A stretch of DNA of 20,102 bases from Bacteroidota bacterium (GTDB lineage Bacteria > Bacteroidota > Bacteroidia > Bacteroidales > 4484-276). Below, piece by piece: positions 1-9,261 of this stretch. The notes under the pieces were generated by a model, which saw only the letters and a list, made by a program, of their open reading frames with translations, was not told the DNA's origin and did not search any database. The stretch spans positions 1 to 20,102 of the forward strand of contig JABMQA010001377.1 of assembly GCA_013203545.1 (NCBI GenBank), given 5' to 3'. Positions within the stretch are counted from its first letter, which is position 1. Each line of letters starts with the position of its first letter. The position numbers were made by a program, and so were the translations under genes.

Positions 1-38
1 AAAAGACGGTAAATCAAACAATTACAGTCCAACCACAA

Positions 39-2003
39 TTACACATCAATATTGGCGTATTTGGCATTTTGCTCGATAAATTCCCTGCGGGGGGGCACTT
101 CGTCACCCATCAGCATGGAAAAAATGCGGTCGGCTTCAGTACCATTATCAATGACCACCTGGCGAAGGATACGATATTCAGGATTCATGGTTGTTGACCA
201 GAGCTGCTCTGCGTTCATCTCTCCCAAACCTTTGTAACGTTGTATATGAATGCCCTTTCCTTCTCCGTTTCCCGACCATTCTTTAACCAGGTCGATTCTT
301 TCATCTTCCGACCAGCAATATTTTTCTTCCTTTCCTTTTCGGATAAGGTAAAGTGGTGGTGTTGCAATATAAACATAACCTCTTTCGATGAGTTCTTTCA
401 TATACCTGAAAAAGAAGGTAAGGATAAGCGTTGCAATATGGCTTCCATCCACATCGGCATCAGTCATGATAATTACTTTGTGGTATCGTAGCTTAACCAG
501 GTTCAAAGCTTTGCTGTCTTCCTCGGTTCCAATGCTGATGCCAAGGGCTGTGAACATATTTTTGATCTCTTCGCTTTCGTAGATTTTATGTTGCATGGCT
601 TTTTCCACATTCAGGATTTTGCCCCGAAGAGGTAATATGGCCTGGAATTTTCTGTCGCGTCCTTGTTTAGCAGTCCCACCAGCCGAATCACCCTCCACAA
701 GATAGATTTCGCTTAGGGCAGGATCCCGTTCGGAGCAATCGGCGAGTTTTCCGGGAAGTCCTGTGCCTGAAAGCACATTTTTCCGCTGTACCAACTCTCG
801 GGCTTTTCTGGCTGCATGCCTGGCTGTGGCTGCAAGAATAACCTTATTTACAATAGTCCTGGCCTCTTTTGGGTGTTCTTCTAGATAATGTGAAAGCGTC
901 TCACTTACCATCTGGTCAACAGCACCCATCACTTCAGAGTTTCCAAGCTTGGTTTTGGTTTGTCCCTCAAATTGTGGTTCGGCCACCTTAACCGAAATAA
1001 TTGCAGTTAATCCTTCACGGAAGTCATCACCATTGATGTCGAATTTCAATTTGGCCAACATTCCGGATTTATCTGCATAGGATTTTAAAGTTCTCGTCAG
1101 GCCCCTTCTGAAGCCTGCAAGGTGGGTTCCCCCTTCATGTGTGTTGATATTGTTCACATAGGAATGCAGGTTTTCGGAAAAAGAGGTATTGTATTGCATC
1201 GAAATTTCGATGGGCATATTGTTTTTTTCACCTTCGATGTAAATGGGCTGTGGCATAAGCTTTTCACGGGTGGCATCCAGGTAATCGATAAAATCATTCA
1301 AACCCCCTTCCGAAAAGTAATTATCAGATTGATAATTCCCGGCATCATCTACATTTCTTTCGTCCACAAGTGACAACTTGATGCCTTTGTTCAAGAATGC
1401 AAGCTCACGCAACCTGCTGGCGAGGATACTGTATTCGTAAACCAATGTTGTAAAAATGGAATCATCCGGTATAAAGGTTATGTGTGTTCCGGTTTCATTG
1501 GTTTCTCCGATTACTTCCACCGGTTTCACCGGGTTGCCGAAGGTATATTCCTGTAAGAATATTTTTCCTTCACGAAATATGGTGGCCTTAAGTTTAGACG
1601 ACAATGCGTTGACACAGGAAACACCAACACCATGAAGTCCACCGGAAACTTTGTAAGATCCCTTGTCGAATTTCCCCCCTGCATGTAATACGGTCATTAC
1701 CACTTCCAGGGCTGACCGGTTTTCTTTTTCATGTAAATTTGTGGGGATACCACGGCCGTTGTCTTTTACTGTTATGGAGTTGTCCGTGTGAATAACAACC
1801 CTGATCTCGTCACAGTAACCTGCGAGCGCTTCATCAATTGAGTTATCAATTACTTCATAAACCAGGTGGTGCAACCCTCTTGTGCTGATATCACCGATGT
1901 ACATCGCCGGTCTTAATCTTACTGCCTCAAGTCCTTCGAGTACCTGTATGTTACTGGCAGTATAGCTTTCTAATGATGATAAATTTTTTTCTTCAACTGT
2001 CAT
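39..2003 (-). CDS. gyrB: DNA gyrase subunit B
   Basis: ATPase subunit of type II topoisomerase, which with GyrA introduces negative supercoils using ATP. The 654-residue protein is complete and of the short class usual in Bacteroidota, without the long proteobacterial insert. The N-terminal GHKL ATPase has the N-box (EVIDNSIDEALAG), DNGRGIP and GGLHGVGVSCVNALS. The transducer domain carries QTKTKLGN. The TOPRIM domain has EGDSAGG with Glu near residue 437, then PLRGKILNVEKA and the metal-binding DADVDGSH. The C-terminal YKGLGEMNAEQLW segment is present, and the protein ends in the usual short tail. An in-frame TTG at 2009 extends the frame, but ATG at 2003 gives MTVEEKN and is preferred. A -7 promoter box lies about 36 bp upstream. 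ParE is the only realistic alternative; overall similarity and length favour GyrB. Confidence 0.97.
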   Translation of the reverse strand: MTVEEKNLSSLESYTASNIQVLEGLEAVRLRPAMYIGDISTRGLHHLVYEVIDNSIDEALAGYCDEIRVVIHTDNSITVKDNGRGIPTNLHEKENRSALEVVMTVLHAGGKFDKGSYKVSGGLHGVGVSCVNALSSKLKATIFREGKIFLQEYTFGNPVKPVEVIGETNETGTHITFIPDDSIFTTLVYEYSILASRLRELAFLNKGIKLSLVDERNVDDAGNYQSDNYFSEGGLNDFIDYLDATREKLMPQPIYIEGEKNNMPIEISMQYNTSFSENLHSYVNNINTHEGGTHLAGFRRGLTRTLKSYADKSGMLAKLKFDINGDDFREGLTAIISVKVAEPQFEGQTKTKLGNSEVMGAVDQMVSETLSHYLEEHPKEARTIVNKVILAATARHAARKARELVQRKNVLSGTGLPGKLADCSERDPALSEIYLVEGDSAGGTAKQGRDRKFQAILPLRGKILNVEKAMQHKIYESEEIKNMFTALGISIGTEEDSKALNLVKLRYHKVIIMTDADVDGSHIATLILTFFFRYMKELIERGYVYIATPPLYLIRKGKEEKYCWSEDERIDLVKEWSGNGEGKGIHIQRYKGLGEMNAEQLWSTTMNPEYRILRQVVIDNGTEADRIFSMLMGDEVPPRREFIEQNAKYANIDV

Positions 2004-2038
2004 AATCAATCACTTGAATTTAATTCGGTAAAGTTTTG

Positions 2039-2046
2039 CAAAAATA
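2039..2046 (-). promoter_or_regulatory. Bacteroidota -7 element upstream of gyrB
   Basis: Read on the minus strand this is TATTTTTG, matching the Bacteroidota primary-sigma -7 consensus TAnnTTTG. It would place transcription start near 2034 and leave a leader of about 30 nt before ATG 2003. No TTG is seen at the expected 19-21 bp upstream, so the -33 element is weak or absent. Confidence 0.45.
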
Positions 2047-2111
2047 CGAAATATTGTGCTAATATTCATGATTTTACAAACCCGGAGCAAGGAATTTATC
2101 AACAAATTTTG

Positions 2112-3854
2112 TTAAAAAGAAAAAGTAACTCCTCCCATCATGTTGAAGCGCTGTGATGGGTAGTTATACCATCGGTAATATCGGGTTGCAGTTATGTTGT
2201 TGAGATTTAAAAATACCGAAATTCTGTCTGTAAATCGATATTCCGCACCCAGGTTGATGTCGATAAATCCATCACGTTCGGCAACCAGTTCACTTTGACC
2301 ATCGGAAACCAAAGCATAGATCTTGCTGTTGTAAAATAAATTTCCTGAAGCTGAAATTTTATCAGTGAAAAAGTACTTTGCACCAAGGGTAGCGGTAAAA
2401 GCCGGTTTGTGCCAGGGTTTGGCTTCCTGTTTCAATGTGTAGTTACGGTAATCGGCCGAAAACATGATGTTAAGCTTTTTGGCCTGCTCGTACGAGAGCC
2501 CGGCAGATACGGTGGTAACCTGTGCGTCGTCATAAATTCCGATAAATTTAACGCCCGTGGGTAAAGCAGTTTCAGGGCTGAAAGGACTATAATCATTTAC
2601 AAAAAACAGCATATCCTGAACGTCGGCATAGGATACACTGAAATTGTAATCAATAAGCATATTGAGCCGGCCGTTTACCCCGCCTTTAATTTCGTATTTT
2701 GTGTTGGTGTTCTTTTGTCCGATGGTGGGGTTCACCCATGGGTTGATATCCGTGACCGACTTGTAGGAATTTCGATCGAGACCACCGGATGCCGAAATAT
2801 AAAATCTTAAATAATCGGGGATGACCTGGTAGGATGCCTTAATGGCCGGGTAGATGTGAAATTCGGTTGAAGAATCTGCCGAAACCGCTCCTTTAACCCC
2901 AAGGTACAGATTAAAATAATCGAATTGTATTTTCAGGTAGGGTTTAAGGTTTGAAATAAGGGTTCCCTGTGAATTGATGCTATCCTGGTTGTTGTAGTAA
3001 TTAATTTCAAAATCAGCGCCCAGCTCCTGTTCTTCCACGAAATTAAAATATTCTTTAACTCCGTTGATATTTGTCTTGAGGCCAACAAATGTTTCACTCG
3101 TTTCGTAAATGTCGGATAGATTGTAAAAATTCAATGATGCTTGATAGTTGAGTTTCTTGTTGCGCTTATAATTACTTTCTATGCCGGTATTTGCACCAAT
3201 CAACGAAAACTTTTGTTTCAAATCATCATCCGAAAATTCCACAGAAGGAATATCTGCAGGATTAAAACCATAATAGTGCACCACATCCCTTTTATAGTAA
3301 ATTTTACCCGAGAGCACTTTGTTTTTCAAATATCGTTTCGCATAGAGTGATATATCGTTTTTACTGTATTTGCTTGTGGCATTGTCTTCGATTTGCCCGG
3401 TTGAGGATATGTGCTTTGCATGAAATCCAAGTGAAAACTTATCCGATCTCAAACTGTTGGTAAAAAACTCAACCATGGGTGTAGCGTAATTGCCATAACC
3501 TGCCCGTAAATAATTTCGACGCAAAATCTCATCCGGGTCAATATCCAAAAAAACGGGCTCTAACGGATCGATACTGTAGCTGGTAACAATGGGGTTTGAT
3601 TGGATGAAATAGGTAAAATTCGGCATCTCAACCATCGTGTCTTTGATGGAAGGGGCGATGTTGATTTTAAAGGCATCTGAGATTGTGGGTTGGTATTGTC
3701 CGATAATTGTCACCTCCTGGTTTCGTGATTGTCCGAAAAGCATTGTTGGGAAAGCAAAAAGTGAAATTAGAAATACCCAACTGAAAGGTTTATTTGATAA
3801 AACCCTGACCAAATATCTTGTGTTTAATCTTCTTATCTCTGGTTTCAAATTCAT
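2112..3854 (-). CDS. Plug-less TonB-receptor-like outer-membrane beta-barrel protein
   Basis: Predicted outer-membrane protein of 580 residues; function unknown. A hydrophobic segment (about residues 27-40) ending in MLFGQ reads as a signal peptide, preceded by an unusually long basic n-region of about 24 residues. The mature protein starts with a periplasmic stretch of about 80 residues, then alternating amphipathic strands rich in Tyr, Asn and Ser. Near the C-terminus is the TonB-receptor-like pattern LGAEYRFTDRISVFLNLNN followed by RYYRWYNYP, and the last strand ends in Phe, typical of BAM substrates. I see no TonB box and no plug domain, and the length is short for a true TonB-dependent transporter. 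It starts 31 bp after the TPR gene upstream, so the two are probably co-transcribed and work together. It could be a structural or assembly barrel rather than a transporter. Confidence 0.8.
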   Translation of the reverse strand: MNLKPEIRRLNTRYLVRVLSNKPFSWVFLISLFAFPTMLFGQSRNQEVTIIGQYQPTISDAFKINIAPSIKDTMVEMPNFTYFIQSNPIVTSYSIDPLEPVFLDIDPDEILRRNYLRAGYGNYATPMVEFFTNSLRSDKFSLGFHAKHISSTGQIEDNATSKYSKNDISLYAKRYLKNKVLSGKIYYKRDVVHYYGFNPADIPSVEFSDDDLKQKFSLIGANTGIESNYKRNKKLNYQASLNFYNLSDIYETSETFVGLKTNINGVKEYFNFVEEQELGADFEINYYNNQDSINSQGTLISNLKPYLKIQFDYFNLYLGVKGAVSADSSTEFHIYPAIKASYQVIPDYLRFYISASGGLDRNSYKSVTDINPWVNPTIGQKNTNTKYEIKGGVNGRLNMLIDYNFSVSYADVQDMLFFVNDYSPFSPETALPTGVKFIGIYDDAQVTTVSAGLSYEQAKKLNIMFSADYRNYTLKQEAKPWHKPAFTATLGAKYFFTDKISASGNLFYNSKIYALVSDGQSELVAERDGFIDINLGAEYRFTDRISVFLNLNNITATRYYRWYNYPSQRFNMMGGVTFSF

Positions 3855-3885
3855 TTCTGTATTGTTTAATAGGCCTGACAGATAT

Positions 3886-6800
3886 CTACCTGGATTTATT
3901 GGGATTTAGTGAATCGTTTTGCAGTTGCATTTCTTTTTGCTCTTGCCTAACAATGGTTGTTAACTTCTGAGCGGCGATTTCCTTTAAATCATCCCCGGGA
4001 TAATTGTCGATAATACTTTGTAAAGTATGCTTTGCCTGGAACAGGTTACCATTAACGGCATAAATATCGGCAAGCATGATAAACCCTTTTGCTTTCCAGT
4101 ATTCGAATGACGGATATTTATTTGCCAGTTCGAAAATCAACGCTTCGGCCCTGTTATTGTTTTTTAGCTGATATTGTATGGCAGCCAGCAAATACATGGC
4201 TTCGGCACCTTTTTCCCCTTCGGAAAGTTCAATTGTTTTCTCAAATTCGTCGGTTGCCACAGCTATCGAATCCATCGAAAGGGCTGATTTTGCCGTGATA
4301 TAGTGGGCTGCAAGAATTTGCTCGTTATCCAGTCGCTCTCTTTCGAGTAACCTTTTTGAAGAGGCCATGGATGGGGGATATTGGCCCAGCCCGAAATAGG
4401 ACTCCATCTGACCATATATAGCGGTTGTAACATTGTTTTGATAATCGGCATTTTGCTCCAGCGCAAGATAATTTTCGAGGGCTTCGGTGTATTGTCCGTA
4501 AAGCAAATGAATTTCAGCAGCCTTTAAGAGGGCATTTTCTGTAAAGCGCGATTTGGGATGTGCGATTACAACTTCATATCCTTCAAGTGCAGACTCAAGC
4601 AAATCTGCATTGTATTCACATTCGGCTTTATAATAATTGGCATTTAAGATGAAACTGCCATTCGGAAAGTTTCTGATGTATTCGCCGAAGGCATTCACCG
4701 CCGGGCCACACTCATTATTCATATAAATATTTTCGGCTGCAAGATAGGTAATCGAATCCTGTTCGGAGGTGGTAACGTTGGCAAAGGGCACAGTGCCGGC
4801 ATAGGCAAAATATTCGTTCACCTGGTTTTTGTCCATATAAATATTCCTGATGGTAGAAAGGGCCTCTTTCGATTCGGTAGTCCCCGGGTAATCGCTAACC
4901 ACTTTTTTCAGGATTTCAAGCGCCTTATCGTAACTGTTTTTGTTATAATATGCCAATCCCGCCTTTTGCAACGACTTCAGGTAATAGCTGCTGTTGGGGA
5001 ACCCCGATATTATTTTGTTGAACCAGCTCAATGCATTGTCATTATCATTGGTTAAAAGGTATGTTTCGCCGATTTTATAATAGGCATCATCCCTGTAATG
5101 GGAATTAGGATATTTGGAGATAAGGGTTTTTAGCGTATTGATTTTTTGAAAATCATTACCTAAAACACCTTGCGAGATGCCCTTCTGAAAAAGCGCATAA
5201 TCACTGTCGGGCGACTTCCTGATGATTGCACGTTCATAGTAGTCGATGGCATTCTCATAATTTTTCGTAATGAAATAACAATCCCCCATTCTGAGTACGG
5301 CATCGGTTTTATAATCATTTAGTCCGGATACCGGCCTGTTCACAAATTGCTCGAAAGCAATTACGGCGTTATCATAATATTTTAATTTGAAATAGGTATA
5401 GGCCAGGTTGTACTTGGCGATGGGATATATTTCCAGGTCGTAAGCGCCCGGTGTGGTCATAAAATTGTCGTAATAATCGATGGCCTTATGAAAATCCTGT
5501 GATCTAAAATGTGTTTCACCCATCCAGAATTTGGCCTGTGCTGTTAATTCGATGTTATAATTATAGCCGAGTGATTTTCTGAAACTATCCTGTGCCTCAT
5601 CAAATTTATTGGAATTAAATAATTGGACGCCATACAGGTAAGTTATTTTTTGATAGGCAGCTTTTAATTCACTGTTTTTCACACGGATGTTTTCGATCGC
5701 AGCAATCGCAGACGGATAATCCTTTGTCGAAAGAAACAGGTTGGTTAAATAGGAATAGGCCTCGTCAATCCTCTCGGATCCGGGATAGTTTGAAATATAA
5801 TCTTTCAAAGCTTCAATGGCGGCGTTAAACGGATCATAGGCCAGTTCATGGCATAACTTTGCATAATTGAACAGTGCATCCTCCTGGATTTTTGGATCAA
5901 AATCCATCTGGAAAGCCGAATAGAAAGCATTTTGCGCAAACTGTTTCTGCCCGGTTTTAAGGTAACAATCCCCCAGATGATAATAGGCATTCTGAGAAGT
6001 GGCATCTTTATCTTTTACCGTTTTTTGAAACAGCTTGATAGCCGTTTCGTATTTTCCGGCTGCAAAATTAGCGTAGGCCATCTGGTAGGTTTCATCGCGT
6101 GTTGCATCACGTTTTGAATTTTTGTTAAACAGGTCAAAATATTGCAGCGATTCAGCATATTTACCTTCTTTGTAAAAGGCCTCAGCAATCAACCGTGCCG
6201 TCTCTGCCAGCTTGCTTTTGTCCCTGATCCTGGTTTGCAGTAAGGCAGGGCCCTCGCGAACAATGGATTGATAATCATGGTTAATATAATTTATCTGAAG
6301 TAAATAATAAGGGATCTCCTTCCCAAATTCAGGATCATTCTTTACAAGTTGAAAATACTTTAAGGCCTCATTATAATCTTTGTTGATGTACGAGATGTAG
6401 GCATAATAGTAGTTTGCAGCATTCCTGAAATCCGATTCAGTATTCAAAATGGGGAAGAATGCCTCCTTTGCCTTTGCATTATCCTCAGTTTGTAAATAGC
6501 AATACCCCAGTTTGTAAAGCAAATTGGTTAATTCTTCAGAAGTGATGCGATAGGTATCAACATTTTCGAAATTCTCAATGGCATCCTTGTACTTCCTGTT
6601 GGAATAATTGATGAAACCAAGGTACAAATAGGCCTGGTTGGTTTTTGAATGATCGGGATATTGACGGATGAATGTGGAAAATTTCTCTTTTGCCTGGGGG
6701 TGGTCCAGCCTGTAATCACAAAGTGCATTATAATAAGTGGCCTCAAGTCTCATGATGGAGGCGCCGGGCCCAATATCCGACATCAGGTTGATAAAGACCT

Positions 6801-6963
6801 CCTGGGCTGCACCGAATTGTTTTTTTTCGATCAGGTCGAGTGCAGTATTAAAAGAGGCTACAGGATTATCATAAATCTTTGTTTGTTGGGCAACTATCCC
6901 AATGGGGCCCAAAAAAAACATAATACCCATACAGCCTATCATGAACAGGCGTTTAATCATCAT
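3886..6963 (-). CDS. Large exported tetratricopeptide-repeat protein
   Basis: Protein of 1025 residues made almost wholly of TPR/Sel1-like helical hairpins (roughly 20 or more). Recurrent motifs include AxYxLGxCYL, YDxALxYF and YPxSxYxxDAYYKIGE, a pattern also seen in BamD- and YbgF/CpoB-like periplasmic scaffolds. The N-terminus (MMIKRLFMIGCMGIMFFLG) is a hydrophobic signal peptide, with a likely cleavage after IVAQ near residue 26. The Cys at residue 11 sits too early in the hydrophobic core for a lipobox, so a soluble periplasmic or peripheral envelope protein is more likely than a lipoprotein. The extreme C-terminus is polar (Q/N/K-rich). Two adjacent ATGs (6963 and 6960) are equivalent starts. 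It is the first gene of a pair with the barrel gene 31 bp downstream. A scaffold role is inferred; the specific process is not visible. Confidence 0.85.
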   Translation of the reverse strand: MMIKRLFMIGCMGIMFFLGPIGIVAQQTKIYDNPVASFNTALDLIEKKQFGAAQEVFINLMSDIGPGASIMRLEATYYNALCDYRLDHPQAKEKFSTFIRQYPDHSKTNQAYLYLGFINYSNRKYKDAIENFENVDTYRITSEELTNLLYKLGYCYLQTEDNAKAKEAFFPILNTESDFRNAANYYYAYISYINKDYNEALKYFQLVKNDPEFGKEIPYYLLQINYINHDYQSIVREGPALLQTRIRDKSKLAETARLIAEAFYKEGKYAESLQYFDLFNKNSKRDATRDETYQMAYANFAAGKYETAIKLFQKTVKDKDATSQNAYYHLGDCYLKTGQKQFAQNAFYSAFQMDFDPKIQEDALFNYAKLCHELAYDPFNAAIEALKDYISNYPGSERIDEAYSYLTNLFLSTKDYPSAIAAIENIRVKNSELKAAYQKITYLYGVQLFNSNKFDEAQDSFRKSLGYNYNIELTAQAKFWMGETHFRSQDFHKAIDYYDNFMTTPGAYDLEIYPIAKYNLAYTYFKLKYYDNAVIAFEQFVNRPVSGLNDYKTDAVLRMGDCYFITKNYENAIDYYERAIIRKSPDSDYALFQKGISQGVLGNDFQKINTLKTLISKYPNSHYRDDAYYKIGETYLLTNDNDNALSWFNKIISGFPNSSYYLKSLQKAGLAYYNKNSYDKALEILKKVVSDYPGTTESKEALSTIRNIYMDKNQVNEYFAYAGTVPFANVTTSEQDSITYLAAENIYMNNECGPAVNAFGEYIRNFPNGSFILNANYYKAECEYNADLLESALEGYEVVIAHPKSRFTENALLKAAEIHLLYGQYTEALENYLALEQNADYQNNVTTAIYGQMESYFGLGQYPPSMASSKRLLERERLDNEQILAAHYITAKSALSMDSIAVATDEFEKTIELSEGEKGAEAMYLLAAIQYQLKNNNRAEALIFELANKYPSFEYWKAKGFIMLADIYAVNGNLFQAKHTLQSIIDNYPGDDLKEIAAQKLTTIVRQEQKEMQLQNDSLNPNKSR

Positions 6964-7105
6964 ACCGTATTTTTATATTGGAATTGAAATATGTCGACAA
7001 AATTTTCAATGCAAACGTTTGATTTGAATACTTATTTTAATTGGATAGCTCATTGATCAGGGTATTAAAAATGAGGCACAATAAATTCCAAATCCAAATT
7101 TCGTA

Positions 7106-7113
7106 TACTTTTG
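7106..7113 (+). promoter_or_regulatory. -7 element just before the aspartate kinase start
   Basis: TACTTTTG matches TAnnTTTG exactly. Transcription would start near 7117-7120, only about 11-14 nt before ATG 7131 and even closer to ATG 7122, implying a very short leader. No clear -33 TTTG lies 19-21 bp upstream. Confidence 0.45.
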
Positions 7114-7130
7114 TACAAGAAATGAATAAT

Positions 7131-8399
7131 ATGCGTGTTTTTAAATTTGGCGGCGCTTCGGTAAACAGCGCCGAAGCTGTTAGGAATGTAGCATCTATAA
7201 TGCAAAGATATGGCCATGAACAAATTGTGGTTGTAATTTCTGCCATGGGTAAAACAACCAATGCTTTTGAAGAGGTTGTTTTTGCTGCCTTTTACAAGCG
7301 GAAGGATATCAGCGAAAAAATCAGGACAATAAAGGATTTTCATTGCAACATCATCCAAGATCTGTTTAACTGTTCCAACCATACTGTTTTGCAGTATGTG
7401 AACGATTTGTTTGAAGAAGTTGAAAAGATGTCGCTTCATCCTGATGCCGGGTATGATGAAATTTATGACCGGATTGTCCCGTCAGGAGAGTTGTTATCAA
7501 CACATATCGTTAACAGCTACCTGCATGAAAAGAGTTTTAGCACAGCCTTTCTCGATGCCCGTGATGTTATAAAAACGGATGACCGGTTCCGTGATGCATC
7601 AGTACAGTGGGATGATACCCTGAATCTGGTTTCACAACGCGTTTCCGGTATTTTTCAGGATCGCCGGGTCAGGTTTATTGTTACGCAGGGTTTTATTGCC
7701 AGAACAATGGACGGCAGGCCAACAACGCTGGGGCGTGAGGGATCGGATTTTACCGCCTCAGTTTTTGCCCATTGCCTGGGGGCCACTGAGGTTGTTGTTT
7801 GGAAAGATGTGGAGGGTTTGCTTAACGCCGATCCGGTTTATTTCGATGATACCGTTAAAATCGATAAAATATCCTATCGTGAAGCCATCGAACTTTCGTT
7901 TTACGGTGCCAAAGTACTTCACCCGAAGACCATTAAACCATTGCAAAACAAGAAAATCCCGCTGAAGGTTAAATCTTTTTCAAATCCTGATGGCAAGGGG
8001 TCAGTCGTACAGGAAAGCAGCTTATCCGATCACCTGGTGCCCTGCTTCATTCTGAAACAAAACCAGATGCTGATTTCTTTTGCATCGAAGGATTTTTCAT
8101 TTATTGCAGAGGAGAAATTGTATCACCTCTTTGGGGAATTTAACAGATTGAATATCAAAGTTAACCTCATGCAAAATTCCGCAATAAGCTTTACCATTTG
8201 TGTGAACCATCCGGGTGAAAAGCTTGAGCCCCTGTTGAAAAATCTTAGTGATGGATTTGATATTAAATACAACGAAAACCTGGAATTATTAACAATCAGG
8301 CATTTTAATGATGAAGTGATTGATAAATATCTGAAAGGATGCAAAATTTTTCTTGAACAAAGGAGTAGAAGGACCATTCAGGTTGCATTCAAGAGATAA
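7131..8399 (+). CDS. lysC: Aspartate kinase (monofunctional)
   Basis: Phosphorylates L-aspartate to aspartyl-4-phosphate, the first step of the lysine, threonine, methionine and diaminopimelate pathway. The 422-residue product opens with MRVFKFGGASV, the kinase signature (canonical KFGGTSV, here Ala for Thr). It continues with the substrate-site motif TTLGREGSDFTAS near residues 200-212, then WKDVEGLLNADP and YGAKVLHPKTI. The C-terminal ~120 residues fit paired ACT regulatory domains. No homoserine dehydrogenase is fused. The frame stays open upstream to 7041, but that segment overlaps the promoter; ATG 7131, or ATG 7122 three codons earlier, is the likely start. It is divergent from the TPR gene and convergent with the PAP2 gene, so it is probably monocistronic. 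The class is certain; whether it is feedback-regulated by lysine or threonine cannot be read from sequence. Confidence 0.92.
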   Translation: MRVFKFGGASVNSAEAVRNVASIMQRYGHEQIVVVISAMGKTTNAFEEVVFAAFYKRKDISEKIRTIKDFHCNIIQDLFNCSNHTVLQYVNDLFEEVEKMSLHPDAGYDEIYDRIVPSGELLSTHIVNSYLHEKSFSTAFLDARDVIKTDDRFRDASVQWDDTLNLVSQRVSGIFQDRRVRFIVTQGFIARTMDGRPTTLGREGSDFTASVFAHCLGATEVVVWKDVEGLLNADPVYFDDTVKIDKISYREAIELSFYGAKVLHPKTIKPLQNKKIPLKVKSFSNPDGKGSVVQESSLSDHLVPCFILKQNQMLISFASKDFSFIAEEKLYHLFGEFNRLNIKVNLMQNSAISFTICVNHPGEKLEPLLKNLSDGFDIKYNENLELLTIRHFNDEVIDKYLKGCKIFLEQRSRRTIQVAFKR

Positions 8400-8402
8400 T
8401 TG

Positions 8403-8426
8403 AATGGATAAAATGAACCATCCATT
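8403..8426. terminator. Candidate bidirectional terminator between convergent genes
   Basis: Perfect 7-bp inverted repeat AATGGAT...ATCCATT with a 10-base loop, followed by TTAATT on the plus strand. It sits exactly in the 27-bp gap between the converging aspartate kinase and PAP2 genes. The stem is AT-rich and the U-tract poor, so it is a weak intrinsic terminator at best. Confidence 0.4.
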
Positions 8427-9260
8427 TTAATTAATATTCCATCTCATCGATAAACCCGAAAATGCACCCTCTTTATAAAGGCTGAATGATGTTTTAGGTG
8501 TGCGTTCGTGTTTGTTATATACCAGTTTACCTATGGCAAAACCCAACACAGCACCGGCCAGAACATCGCTTGCCCAGTGTTCATCATCGTAAATCCTGGA
8601 AATCCCCACAAGGGTCGCCAACGAATAGGATGTGATCCCTACCCAGATTTTCTTGTGGTAGTAACTGCCAAGTACGGTTGCCACCGAAAAAGCCAATGCA
8701 GTGTGTCCCGAGGGAAACGAATTGTATTGGAACCCGTTGAAGGGGCCTCCCCAGAAACCCGGATCAGGGGAATTGCCCTGCCAGGGGCGTCTTCGCTGAA
8801 AAACATTCTTAAACAGAAAGGTGTAGGCCCCGGTAATTGCAGCTGCCTTACCGGTTAGCAGCGCTGCGGTCTCAGCATCCGGGTTGTGGGCAGCGAGCCC
8901 ATACAAATACAGCGAGCCCAATATCGGAATCAGGTAATAGGCTCCAAGCGGATCAAGGACATAGTTTGTTAACTGATTGATGCCATCGGATTGGTTTCCC
9001 TGGAACACATCACGGATTTGATCGTCGAGACTGTAGGTTAATGCGCTTGCGCCGGCAAAAATCGCAAATCCGATCCATTGTTTTTTGTCCCATTTAAAGG
9101 GAGCAACAGCCACATCCCTGGCATCTGCAGCATAAGAAAAAATATAGGGTTTGTTAAGCTTCAGATAATTGGTATCACCTGGCCGAGACAGGGTTTGTGC
9201 CGGCAAATATGATGAAATACTTAAAAAGATCAGAAACAGAATAAGCTGAAATCCTTTCAT
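8427..9260 (-). CDS. PAP2-family membrane phosphatase
   Basis: Membrane phosphatase of the type 2 phosphatidic acid phosphatase superfamily, acting on lipid phosphates or undecaprenyl pyrophosphate at the periplasmic face. All three catalytic motifs are present in order: KNVFQRRRP (K-x6-RP), PSGH, and SRIYDDEHWASD (SR-x5-H-x3-D), plus several hydrophobic segments in the middle and C-terminal half. The N-terminus MKGFQLILFLIFL...LPAQ is a signal peptide. ATG 9260 starts one base after the mazG stop; ATG 9269 (three codons longer) overlaps the mazG end as ATGAATAG, and either could be used. Further upstream starts would run deep inside mazG. It is translationally coupled to mazG. Substrate is not determined: lipid A phosphatase, BacA-like or PgpB-like roles are all possible. 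Confidence 0.88.
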   Translation of the reverse strand: MKGFQLILFLIFLSISSYLPAQTLSRPGDTNYLKLNKPYIFSYAADARDVAVAPFKWDKKQWIGFAIFAGASALTYSLDDQIRDVFQGNQSDGINQLTNYVLDPLGAYYLIPILGSLYLYGLAAHNPDAETAALLTGKAAAITGAYTFLFKNVFQRRRPWQGNSPDPGFWGGPFNGFQYNSFPSGHTALAFSVATVLGSYYHKKIWVGITSYSLATLVGISRIYDDEHWASDVLAGAVLGFAIGKLVYNKHERTPKTSFSLYKEGAFSGLSMRWNIN

Positions 9261-9261
9261 G

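Noticed and set aside
2101..2113. AT-rich palindrome (AACAAATTTTGTT) at the end of the barrel gene
   Set aside because: Stems would need a one-base loop or only four pairs, and there is no GC stem or clear U-tract; not a terminator.
6649..6987. 112-codon plus-strand frame opposite the TPR gene start
   Set aside because: Antisense shadow of a clear TPR coding region including its signal peptide; no motif of its own.
7041..7121. 27-codon upstream extension of aspartate kinase
   Set aside because: It spans the -7 promoter element, and the kinase fold begins at MRVFKFGGAS.
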